Origin: Cyanobacteria bacterium UBA8803
Lineage (GTDB): Bacteria; Cyanobacteriota; Cyanobacteriia; Cyanobacteriales; Coleofasciculaceae
Assembly (NCBI GenBank): GCA_003505715.1
Contig: DNXU01000513.1
Location: forward strand, 13,961 to 38,940
DNA: 24,980 bases
Direction: 5' to 3'
Both the position numbers and the translations under genes were made by a program. Positions 8,009-15,309 of the stretch are shown here, piece by piece (within the stretch, counting starts at the first letter, position 1; every line of letters starts with the position of its first letter). Under the pieces are notes generated by a model. The model was not told the origin of the DNA and ran no database searches. It worked only from the letters and a program-made list of their open reading frames with translations.

Positions 8009-9257
8009 TCAACAGTTCTAACTCACTACTCACACCCAAGTCTAATGGAGCATTGCGAGCCTCAACCTGGGCTTTAGCCTCTTCAACCGGAATCTCCAGC
8101 AGTTCAGCCAGTTTATTCAAGCTAATGTAACCTAAACAGTATGCCTCCAATGCCATCTCTGTGTACTCCTGGGGAAATTGCTTTAACTCATCAAAGCGAG
8201 GTACAGAATGTTCAATCCGAGTAAGTAGTGTCCCTGGTTTCAATGCAGAAAATTGCTTGTAAGTGCTTTGATCGATCAATTCAATCCCTTTGCTAGCCAT
8301 ACGGTTTAGCATCGCTGTGTAGCTTACCCCAAAGTCCAGCGCTAGATGCATCACTATTTCTGCCGTGATTATGCCAGACGCTCCTGCGTCGCTACCGCTG
8401 GTGCTAGCGGACTTTTCAAGGTAAGTCATCAATCGCGGGACAAGCGCCTCCTCCGGCATCAGAAAATTCGCCGCAAACCATTGAGCAAAGTATTCCTCTG
8501 GTTTACGATAATTACCACTTGGAAGGACGCTACCGCGTCCCGCTTCGCTATCGCAGGTAATTCCTTTCTGCTGACGATGAATCAGGTGATGGCAGTATTC
8601 ATGAGCTAGTACGAAATTGAGCATATTCGCACTATTCGCTCCAAGATTACGCTTAACTAAGACAAAAGAGCCAAGAGATGATGAAAAGATAAAGCATCCT
8701 CCTAATTTAGGAGTTTGAAGAGGCCAGGACATTACCCGGACACCTTCACTTTCTAAAATGGTAAACATATCCCTGACAGGACTCGATGCTCGAAGTCCTA
8801 ATCTGGCACGCTCTTTAAGAGCCATCCACTTAGCTGCCGCTGGAGTGGGTTTGTAGATGTTATATAGCGGTTCAGTTGAATAAGGACTTGGAACTCGATT
8901 GAGCATCCGAGCTAAGTTGGCAAAATTGCGGTAAAACTGACGGAACCGTTCGATCTGGTCACGGTCTGGCGATATGTCTACAGCCTGATTGGCACTAAAG
9001 AGGATCTGCGTCGGGTCATCCTCATCAACATCACTTGTTTTTACCGACCCAGACTCCTCATCCAAGAAAAACAGAATACTCTTTCCAACCAAGCGGGAGA
9101 ACTTCTGAAGTTCCAAGCTATCCACCTTCCGCTTTCCCCCTTCAATTAAAGACACAGCAGAACGCGGTAGCTCAAGATACTGTGCAACAGCATCTTGAGA
9201 CAGTAATGCCTCTTCCCTGGCAAGACGAATACGGCGACCTAGCTCTGCGTAGTCCAT
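7989..9257 (-). CDS. XRE-family HTH / ImmA-IrrE metallopeptidase fusion (antitoxin or regulator)
   Basis: This 422-aa protein has an XRE helix-turn-helix at about residues 6-60 and an ImmA/IrrE-type zinc peptidase domain. The zinc motif is HEYCH (219-223), and a likely third ligand lies in PEEYFAQWFAANFLMP (253-268). A C-terminal helical region (about 330-410) resembles the tail of COG2856-like proteins. The ATG at 9257 has a good upstream GAGAGGAGA. The next gene overlaps by 20 bases and encodes a PIN protein, so this is probably its antitoxin and the operon repressor, perhaps relieved by proteolysis. Palindromes at 9342-9386 are likely binding sites. Two GC-rich hairpin repeats encode Gly/Ser-rich inserts around residues 236-248 and 283-295, inside the peptidase domain. 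Confidence 0.85.
   Translation of the reverse strand: MDYAELGRRIRLAREEALLSQDAVAQYLELPRSAVSLIEGGKRKVDSLELQKFSRLVGKSILFFLDEESGSVKTSDVDEDDPTQILFSANQAVDISPDRDQIERFRQFYRNFANLARMLNRVPSPYSTEPLYNIYKPTPAAAKWMALKERARLGLRASSPVRDMFTILESEGVRVMSWPLQTPKLGGCFIFSSSLGSFVLVKRNLGANSANMLNFVLAHEYCHHLIHRQQKGITCDSEAGRGSVLPSGNYRKPEEYFAQWFAANFLMPEEALVPRLMTYLEKSASTSGSDAGASGIITAEIVMHLALDFGVSYTAMLNRMASKGIELIDQSTYKQFSALKPGTLLTRIEHSVPRFDELKQFPQEYTEMALEAYCLGYISLNKLAELLEIPVEEAKAQVEARNAPLDLGVSSELELLSDIENA
8377..8390. repeat. GC-rich hairpin repeat, copy A, in the XRE-ImmA gene
   Basis: GACGC-TCCT-GCGTC forms a 5-bp stem with a 4-base loop, followed by GCTACCGCTGGTGCTAGCGG. It encodes part of a Ser/Gly/Ala-rich patch near residues 283-295. 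It resembles copy B at 8526-8539 and looks like one of the short GC-rich repeats that spread through cyanobacterial genomes. Confidence 0.5.
8526..8539. repeat. GC-rich hairpin repeat, copy B, in the XRE-ImmA gene
   Basis: GACGC-TACC-GCGTC has the same arms as copy A with a different loop, and is followed by CCGCTTCGCTATCGCAGG. It encodes part of the insert just after the zinc motif (about residues 236-248). The frame is kept. Confidence 0.5.
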
Positions 9258-9277
9258 TCTCCTCTCTCGACTGGCTT

Positions 9278-9386
9278 GTTAGATATTCGGACACGATGTT
9301 TAATCCTAGCCCGAATTAGCAACAAACCTTTACTTAGCTTTGTTAGATTATCTAACTACTATTTTAGATTATGTTCGATAATCTAA
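9278..9386. promoter_or_regulatory. Divergent promoter region with clustered palindromic operators
   Basis: The 151-bp gap between XRE-ImmA (leftward) and the YjzC-like gene (rightward) holds a perfect 15-base palindrome, GTTAGATTATCTAAC, at 9342-9356. A second palindrome, TTAGATTAT-GTTCG-ATAATCTAA, lies at 9364-9386. A further half-site, GTTAGATATT, sits at 9278-9287 close to the XRE-ImmA start. The shared half-site is GTTAGATTATC. This is what an autoregulating XRE protein would bind, and it could control both directions. Binding by this particular XRE protein is inferred from position. Confidence 0.72.
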
Positions 9387-9408
9387 CTCTCTGAAGAAAG
9401 AGTAATCT

Positions 9409-9600
9409 ATGTCTGACGAACTCAGGAAACCTGGTGAAATAGCCACTCAATCCGGGCAATACGAAATCACAGGCCCGCGTGGTGGCGGGACGGGACAGGA
9501 GCGAACTGTCACAAAAGGGGAACCTTTACCTCCAACTCCGGAACCAGGTCAGCGTTACAAGCTGGTTGACCCGACCAATCGAACTGAAACAGTTAGTTAG
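9409..9600 (+). CDS. YjzC-like small protein
   Basis: This 63-aa protein has no membrane segment or signal peptide. It carries the pattern of the YjzC family first seen in Bacillus: KPGE at the N-terminus, GxYEITGPRGG (matched by GQYEITGPRGGGTG), then KGEPLPPTPEPG and YKLVDPT. It seems complete. AAGAAAGAG lies just upstream of the ATG. It is the only plus-strand gene in the left half and is transcribed away from XRE-ImmA, with the palindromic operators between them. It ends 23 bp from the convergent 142-aa gene. The biochemical role of the family is unknown to me. Here it may be co-regulated with the XRE-ImmA/PIN pair. Confidence 0.8.
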   Translation: MSDELRKPGEIATQSGQYEITGPRGGGTGQERTVTKGEPLPPTPEPGQRYKLVDPTNRTETVS

Positions 9601-9623
9601 AAAAAGTAGTTAAAAAATTGTTT

Positions 9624-10052
9624 TCAATCCCCCAATAATACCCGCATTGCCTTCAACACGGTATTGCGTTTTCCGTTAGTCATTTTGGCAAACCAGTAGT
9701 GAGATTCTTCATTACTCATTGCTGTAATTCCCGCTGCAATATTAGCAATCCGTTCCGGTTTTGATAGAGGCTGTAACGCCTGAAATAAAAGTGCCAAATT
9801 AACTCCCGACTCCTCATCTAATACATAGGGAGCTTGACGCTTGTTTGATAAGGTTTTTGGGTCGTAGTTATTCGCCTTCAAAACTCCATAAATTACCTGT
9901 CTTGCCTGTACTAGTGCATTCCCTTTCAAGCGCCCGATTCGCTTTGCAGGAGGTCGCTTCTTTTCCCCAGCTTTTTTATAGGCACACTGATACAATTCCA
10001 AGGCAAAATTATTGTTATCAGTAGAAATCACCCGCAGCTGAAACTCTTGCAT
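9624..10052 (-). CDS. Small partner protein of the DUF499 ATPase (unrecognised family)
   Basis: This 142-aa soluble protein has a basic middle (KKAGEKKRPPAKRIGRL) and a helical, Leu/Ala-rich second half with SNEESHYWFAKM near the C-terminus. I recognise no characterised domain. The start is most likely ATG 10052, which shares its A with the DUF499 stop codon (TGATG), the hallmark of translational coupling; a TTG one codon upstream is possible but less likely. This strict coupling suggests it works in a complex with the DUF499 ATPase, and small proteins of this size often sit next to DUF499 genes in defence islands. Function is unknown. Confidence 0.8.
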   Translation of the reverse strand: MQEFQLRVISTDNNNFALELYQCAYKKAGEKKRPPAKRIGRLKGNALVQARQVIYGVLKANNYDPKTLSNKRQAPYVLDEESGVNLALLFQALQPLSKPERIANIAAGITAMSNEESHYWFAKMTNGKRNTVLKAMRVLLGD

Positions 10053-13000
10053 CAATACCTTACCCTTGCACTCAAATACAGACGATCTACAGGATTGCGG
10101 AAAAGCGCCTGTTTGATTGTATTGATTTCTGAACCTCCTGGCGTCACAGCAGTGTCAAACTCAAACGTGAGTTTCAGGTTGACATCCGCCTGCACGTTGG
10201 GTGTATTAAGCAAAGTATTAATGGTAGAGAAGAAACTCTGGAATCCTCGCACCGAACCCTGGTACTCCAACCGAGTAAAATCACCTGTCTGAATCATTAC
10301 GCGCTGATCGATTTGCAACGGCAAACGACCTAACAAGGGTAACGCCGTCCCTAGCTTGCGGTAGTCCATCACTTGATCGACAGACAGTTCCAACGACTGA
10401 ATTCCCTGCACCTTATAATCACTACAGCGATCGCTCAAAGCAGTAAACACACTATTCGGTGTACCATTTAACTCAAACTGTTCTGGTTTAACATCAAATA
10501 ACCCCCTCTGCTCACTCACACCGGGACTCCTGCCCGCACCCCCCACGTCATAGATAGAAGCTGTGGGGCTACTGGTTAATATTACCCGCGTCTCTCGCTG
10601 TTCCACCTCCCCATTACCATAATCTGCTACTACCTTAAAAATAGTAGTCTTGGAGATACTACCCTCATACTCATCTGAAGGCCGAAACTCTCCCTCTACC
10701 TGAATACCATCTTGATACAAAGAAACAGTTAAAGCTCCCTGCGCCTTCCACCGCACCCGCACGGGTTTAGTAGCTTGAGTACTAGGCATTAACTGGGCAC
10801 TCAATTCAACCTCCTTAGGTTTAGGCAGTTCCAAAATTCCCCGCCGATAGAGTACCATCCGTTCTGAGAACTCAATCGTTTCCGGTAGGGTCAAATCACC
10901 GTCAGTTTTAATAAATATCCTCTCTCCTACCTTCATATCCCACTGTCCCTCTGCCAACCCCCGGCGTAAAGTCGTCCGCAGCTTAGGAATTTCAGCTTCA
11001 ATAGGCATATTCAGGGCAAGATTCTTCGCAAATTCCTCCCGTAAGCTTTTCGTTGTCCAATGGTCGATGCCCGCAGGCCAAACCTTCTGCAAAATATAAG
11101 CAGGGGCAAAGGGTTTCGCCAAGTCTTCTTCTTCTGCACGAATTTTGCCGCAGTCTCTCAAGGCTTTGAGAATGACATCCTGCTGATTATTCTTCCCTTT
11201 AACTGTGCTGGCATCTTGGGTGGGTAGGGTATAGTGCATCAAACCCTTAGGCGCTTTTACCGGATCGTTAGCAGGATAAAACAAATGACGATAAGTATTC
11301 GTCAAAGCAATCCGCAACCTCAAGTCTATTTCACCATCTTTGTTCCGTAGTTGTTGCTGCTGGCTTTCTGAGATATCCTCCAACCGGTTAGGACTCGCCA
11401 GAATATTTTTAATCGCCCTATGCTCCCGTGCCAAGTCAATAGCCCGTTCTAATTCATGCTTGTTGGCGACTAAAAATAGTAGTCGATTGCGGAAGGTGCG
11501 GAACTTCCCCGACTCGCCCGTATTCCCAAAAATCTGCTCAACCAGATAGGGGGCGGAGTCTTGAGAGGAAGAAACGTCGGCTTCATTAAAATCAATCACG
11601 CACAGAGCAATCGGATCTGCTACGTCATCCACATCAGCCGGAGCATCTGGTATGACTAGCTTAAAGGCTTTCGAGGCAAAGATGCTATCCCGGCGCGATC
11701 GCAAATCGTCTTTCGCCTGAGTCTTACCAACCTGTTCTTTCTCTTCCGTGATAATTTTATTAATCGACGGTTCTTCCTTAAACCGAGTAATGGAAGTAAT
11801 GGGGTCATGATCCAAATACCAGGCTACGGATGTCAGTTTATCCAATACGTGGTCTACAAACCCAATTTCCAACCCCGGCGTCAGCAAAGATAAATTTAAC
11901 TCCGCCCGTCGAATCCCCGATGAAATCCCTTGGGTGAGAGAATGTAAAAATATCGTCCGCGCCACCCAGGTAGAAAAGGCAGGTTTCCCCGCCGCCACCC
12001 ACTGCTGATCTTGGACTTGGGCGTAAGCTTCTCTCCCTGATGAATTATAGAAATCCGCCTGAATAGGATTTCGCATCAGGGGACGCTGCAAGCGAGAGGT
12101 TAACTCATCCGTAACTTGAACCTCGACACCCACGGGAATGTGATGGGTGTGAATCATCGGTATCCATTCCGTTGGGTTTTGCCATAGGTGCCGCACTACC
12201 ATGGCAAATAACCGCAATGCCCCCCTCGTGCGCTGAAATTCAGGGATCGAGGCAATCTTTTTAGTCAGCAAGCTAAACAGTTCTGGGTGAAACGGGTAAC
12301 TCGATGCGATCGCATTTGCATAAGGCGCATCTTTACAACCATCCGGCAAATTAATCCGACTAGCACGATAGGCATGTAAATACTCTTTCGCCGCTGCCTC
12401 AGCTGCTTCAGTACTGACGCTTTCAAATAACCTTTGCTTGACGATATTGTAAATTTCAATATCGGTACTGGGACTTAATACCCGTTCTTGCCTTGCCGAT
12501 GCCCGGATAACTTCATTAAGTTCTGTAGTTTCTTCACTAAAAGTATCCGAGGCTGATGCCAAAGAATAAACCAAAATTAAATTATTGACCGATGCCGCCA
12601 AATCCATCAAGGAAAACAGAAACGCCACCACCTGCTTGGCGAGGGTACTCTGTCCCACCAATTTTCCTTCCGCCGCTCTCAAGTAACGGGCAATTTCATC
12701 CAAAATAATCACAGTCGGCTTACCAGCAGTCAGCCGTTCCAGCACCGATGTCCCCGGACTAATCCCACTACTATCAGAACCACGCAACAGCTGGTATCCT
12801 GCAATTCCACCAATCTGATAGGCTATTTCTCCCCAAAGGGTATAAGTCGTAATACCAGTACTACTATGAAGCACCCCATTTTCTGGATCTAAGTCTCTAC
12901 CATCAATCGCAGCTACACCTACTGCATATTCTGGGATTAAAGTCAAGTCGGCAAAGCGTTCTAATCCCTCAATGCGTCGCCCTTGCTGGCAAATATGCCA

Positions 13001-13285
13001 AAGAGCAATCTCATCATGAGTTTTGCCACCACCAAAGCTAGTTTCTAACCGAATCACAGGAGAACCAACTCCTACGCCAGTTAATCGCCCGAAAACTTCC
13101 CGAATCAGGGTTTTAATCCCATCGGTAGGAAAGGTATTGGCAAAGAAGGTATTAGCATCTCTATAAACTAAAGGTGCAGTGCCTTCCACAACCGGACGAA
13201 TTTTAGCAGCAAATAAGTCTACCGAAAGCTCTCCGGCTTGAATTTCTGCTCTAGGAATGCAGGCATTAAATATAGATGGCAGCAT
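10052..13285 (-). CDS. DUF499-type P-loop ATPase (defence-associated)
   Basis: This 1077-aa protein is a large predicted ATPase of the DUF499 type. Its Walker A is the unusual ETSFGGGKTH (81-90), and Walker B is TVIILDEIARYLR (about 191-203). The remainder is a long helical region and a C-terminal beta-rich part (about 800 onward), which may bind DNA or partner subunits. The length is normal for the family. No clear Shine-Dalgarno precedes the ATG at 13285. It begins the minus-strand defence cassette, 64 bp after the pentapeptide gene, and its stop overlaps the start of the 142-aa gene by one base. The family is repeatedly found with DUF1156 methyltransferases and helicases in defence islands. 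The exact molecular role is unknown. Confidence 0.88.
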   Translation of the reverse strand: MLPSIFNACIPRAEIQAGELSVDLFAAKIRPVVEGTAPLVYRDANTFFANTFPTDGIKTLIREVFGRLTGVGVGSPVIRLETSFGGGKTHDEIALWHICQQGRRIEGLERFADLTLIPEYAVGVAAIDGRDLDPENGVLHSSTGITTYTLWGEIAYQIGGIAGYQLLRGSDSSGISPGTSVLERLTAGKPTVIILDEIARYLRAAEGKLVGQSTLAKQVVAFLFSLMDLAASVNNLILVYSLASASDTFSEETTELNEVIRASARQERVLSPSTDIEIYNIVKQRLFESVSTEAAEAAAKEYLHAYRASRINLPDGCKDAPYANAIASSYPFHPELFSLLTKKIASIPEFQRTRGALRLFAMVVRHLWQNPTEWIPMIHTHHIPVGVEVQVTDELTSRLQRPLMRNPIQADFYNSSGREAYAQVQDQQWVAAGKPAFSTWVARTIFLHSLTQGISSGIRRAELNLSLLTPGLEIGFVDHVLDKLTSVAWYLDHDPITSITRFKEEPSINKIITEEKEQVGKTQAKDDLRSRRDSIFASKAFKLVIPDAPADVDDVADPIALCVIDFNEADVSSSQDSAPYLVEQIFGNTGESGKFRTFRNRLLFLVANKHELERAIDLAREHRAIKNILASPNRLEDISESQQQQLRNKDGEIDLRLRIALTNTYRHLFYPANDPVKAPKGLMHYTLPTQDASTVKGKNNQQDVILKALRDCGKIRAEEEDLAKPFAPAYILQKVWPAGIDHWTTKSLREEFAKNLALNMPIEAEIPKLRTTLRRGLAEGQWDMKVGERIFIKTDGDLTLPETIEFSERMVLYRRGILELPKPKEVELSAQLMPSTQATKPVRVRWKAQGALTVSLYQDGIQVEGEFRPSDEYEGSISKTTIFKVVADYGNGEVEQRETRVILTSSPTASIYDVGGAGRSPGVSEQRGLFDVKPEQFELNGTPNSVFTALSDRCSDYKVQGIQSLELSVDQVMDYRKLGTALPLLGRLPLQIDQRVMIQTGDFTRLEYQGSVRGFQSFFSTINTLLNTPNVQADVNLKLTFEFDTAVTPGGSEINTIKQALFRNPVDRLYLSARVRY

Positions 13286-13305
13286 TATTTGTTCTTTGTG
13301 TTTTA

Positions 13306-13358
13306 TCCCCCCTCACTCCCTCACCCCTCACTCCCTCACCCCTCATCCCTCATCCCTT
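13306..13358. repeat. Short C-rich tandem repeat between pentapeptide and DUF499 genes
   Basis: About seven copies of the heptamer/octamer CCCTCAC(T)/CCCTCAT are arrayed here. The array runs into the 3' end of the pentapeptide gene, so the stop codon of that gene (13350-13352) lies within a repeat unit. The same motif occurs at 1-26 and 24951-24980. The array separates the accessory cassette from the neighbouring genes. Confidence 0.8.
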
Positions 13359-14432
13359 AATGAGAGCCTCAGAGCGATCGCTTATGGTTTCGTCAAATAT
13401 TGCCCCTCGCCTGAGCAATACTAGTTTCATTTCCTCAGAAATTCCCTGGTTACTAGCAAACTCTGCATTTACGACATTTGCCCCGCGCAAGTCAGCATCA
13501 TTCAGATTGGCACCGCTAAGATTAGCCCCCCCTAGTTCGGCAATGCTCAAGTTGGCACGGATTAAATTGGCACTACCTAGATTAGCCAGGTAGAGGTTGG
13601 CAAGGCTCATATCGGTCAGGCTCAAGTCAGCCCCCCGCAGGTCAGCACCGCTAAGGTTCGTGCGGATCAAGTCGGCTCCCTGCAAACTAGCACGGATTAA
13701 ATTAGCATGGCTCAGAGTTGCTCGAATCAGATTAGCACGGCTCAAATCGCTGAGGCTCAAATCAGCACCTCGCAGGTTGCTACCGATCAGTTTGGCATTG
13801 CTCAGTTTGGCTTCGTGCAGGTCGGCTTCGGTTAGGTTGGCATAACAGATATCAGCACCTTGCAGATCAGCCCCTCCCAAATAAGCACGCACGATATAAG
13901 CTCCTGTGAGGTTAGCTCCCCTCAGGTCAGTACTACCCAGATTCGCCGCCCTGAGTTTTGTATCGCGTAAGTTAGTTCTATAAAGGTTGCCGAGGGAGAG
14001 ATTGGCTCCTCTGAGATCGGCAAAGCTCAGGTTAGCATAACTCAAGTCTGCACCGCTGAGGTTAGCATCGCTCAGGTTGGCACTGTCCAATTGGCTACCC
14101 TGTAGGTGAGCAATCCTGAGTTCAGCGCCTCGGAGATTGGCACTCCTGAGGTCAGCCCTCTTTAGATTAGTACCAATGAGATCCGCTCCTCGCAGATCGG
14201 CACCCCGGAGGTTGGCTCCTTCCAGGTTAGCTCCTCGAAAATTGGTGCCTCTAAAGTTACCCTCAACCAAGTTAGCGGCACTTAGATTAGTATCCCTCAG
14301 GTCAGACTCCGCAAAATCTTCTGCTAGATTGAGACCCACCAAGGCCGCTAACTGAGCCAGGTTATCGGTTTCTGCTGCTAAAATGCGCTGGATCGGGACT
14401 TGCAGTTCTCTTAAATATTGGTCATCCGTCAT
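13350..14432 (-). CDS. Pentapeptide-repeat protein
   Basis: This 360-aa protein consists, from about residue 42 to 330, of more than 50 tandem A(D/N)LxG-type pentapeptides (for example LRGADLRGADL). These should fold as a right-handed quadrilateral beta-helix. The N-terminal 40 residues and the short C-terminal tail (NQGISEEMKLVLLRRG onward) are not repeats. There is no signal peptide, so it is probably cytosolic. Some members of the family mimic DNA and bind gyrase; most cyanobacterial ones have no known role. The ATG at 14432 overlaps the end of the upstream gene by 11 bases, so the two are co-translated. Its stop lies in a C-rich repeat array. Family call certain; function unknown. Confidence 0.92.
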   Translation of the reverse strand: MTDDQYLRELQVPIQRILAAETDNLAQLAALVGLNLAEDFAESDLRDTNLSAANLVEGNFRGTNFRGANLEGANLRGADLRGADLIGTNLKRADLRSANLRGAELRIAHLQGSQLDSANLSDANLSGADLSYANLSFADLRGANLSLGNLYRTNLRDTKLRAANLGSTDLRGANLTGAYIVRAYLGGADLQGADICYANLTEADLHEAKLSNAKLIGSNLRGADLSLSDLSRANLIRATLSHANLIRASLQGADLIRTNLSGADLRGADLSLTDMSLANLYLANLGSANLIRANLSIAELGGANLSGANLNDADLRGANVVNAEFASNQGISEEMKLVLLRRGAIFDETISDRSEALIKG

Positions 14433-15204
14433 AGTGCAACTTGGCTCGACTGAGATAGGGCTGAAATTGGGGTTCCAATAAACGCTGAATAATCAGTCTG
14501 TCTAACACTGCCCTTTTATTGCGACTAAGATCTGGCGGCCACAACCCCTCAGCATCGGTTAGACAAATATCCCGTCGGGATACTTCAAAGATGGCTTCTA
14601 CACGACAGGGAAAAGCGGTGATAGTCAAGGTAGCTAGCTTCACCTTATTGAGCAAGCCTTTTAATACTGGTTCGCCCCTCTCCTCTTCAAATATCCAGGT
14701 AGGATTCTCTTCAGAAACCTTAACGGTGATGTGACAGACACTGGCTTGGTTGAGACTGGTTGTGTCTGAAGGTTGCCCTGAAACCATTGGGGTGCGATCG
14801 CTCGCTTTTGTTACTACCAAAGCCGAATTGCTATTACGAGAGAGGCGATCAAACTTCTTTGGCTCTTTATTTTTAGCCGACTCTGGCTCTAGTGTTAACC
14901 TAACCAGTTCCACCGAACCAGCCAGCTGTCGGGACTCATGAGGAATTTCCCCATTTTCCAGCTTGAGTCTAAGTTCTCCACCTTTAAGTCCGAATTTAAC
15001 GCGACCTTCCCTGAGGGGTTGCCACTGTTCGTTAAAGCGGATGGTTAAGTGCAGGTCAATTTGCGACCTTTGGAGTGTGGGCAAAAGCTCCAAATAGTCG
15101 GGGTTTTCTGGTAGAACTGGAATTCCTTCCAACTGCACGAACAAGCAATCCGGGCATTTGTTCTCAGGCTCCGGCTGCGGCTTTGTTGAAAGGGAGGATG
15201 ACAT
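14422..15204 (-). CDS. Uncharacterised protein paired with pentapeptide-repeat gene
   Basis: This 260-aa hydrophilic protein has no membrane segment. It contains an N-terminal CPDC pair, a beta-rich middle with FGLKGGELRLKLENGEIP, and a C-terminal part with RAVLDRLIIQRLLEPQF. A poorly conserved-looking Ser/Thr-rich linker sits near residues 120-155. I do not recognise the family; it looks like a cyanobacterial conserved hypothetical. The ATG at 15204 is chosen over an in-frame GTG at 15222, but neither has a good Shine-Dalgarno, so the start is uncertain. It overlaps the pentapeptide gene by 11 bases, which suggests the two products work together. Confidence 0.75.
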   Translation of the reverse strand: MSSSLSTKPQPEPENKCPDCLFVQLEGIPVLPENPDYLELLPTLQRSQIDLHLTIRFNEQWQPLREGRVKFGLKGGELRLKLENGEIPHESRQLAGSVELVRLTLEPESAKNKEPKKFDRLSRNSNSALVVTKASDRTPMVSGQPSDTTSLNQASVCHITVKVSEENPTWIFEEERGEPVLKGLLNKVKLATLTITAFPCRVEAIFEVSRRDICLTDAEGLWPPDLSRNKRAVLDRLIIQRLLEPQFQPYLSRAKLHYDG

Positions 15205-15309
15205 TCCCAAGCACCGAATCACTAGGACGTTAATTAATAAGGTACATGAGAGTGCCCTCTATTTTCTGACTGCCATAATTAAGCTTTACAATCTTGGTGG
15301 GGTGTGGGG

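Noticed and set aside
13597..14355. Long plus-strand ORFs rich in Arg, Ala and Ser
   Set aside because: They are antisense shadows of the pentapeptide repeats on the minus strand; the repeating composition comes from the repeated codons.
13350..14432. Possible CRISPR-like or tandem DNA repeat
   Set aside because: The periodicity is 15 bases and encodes pentapeptides; there are no conserved repeats with unique spacers.
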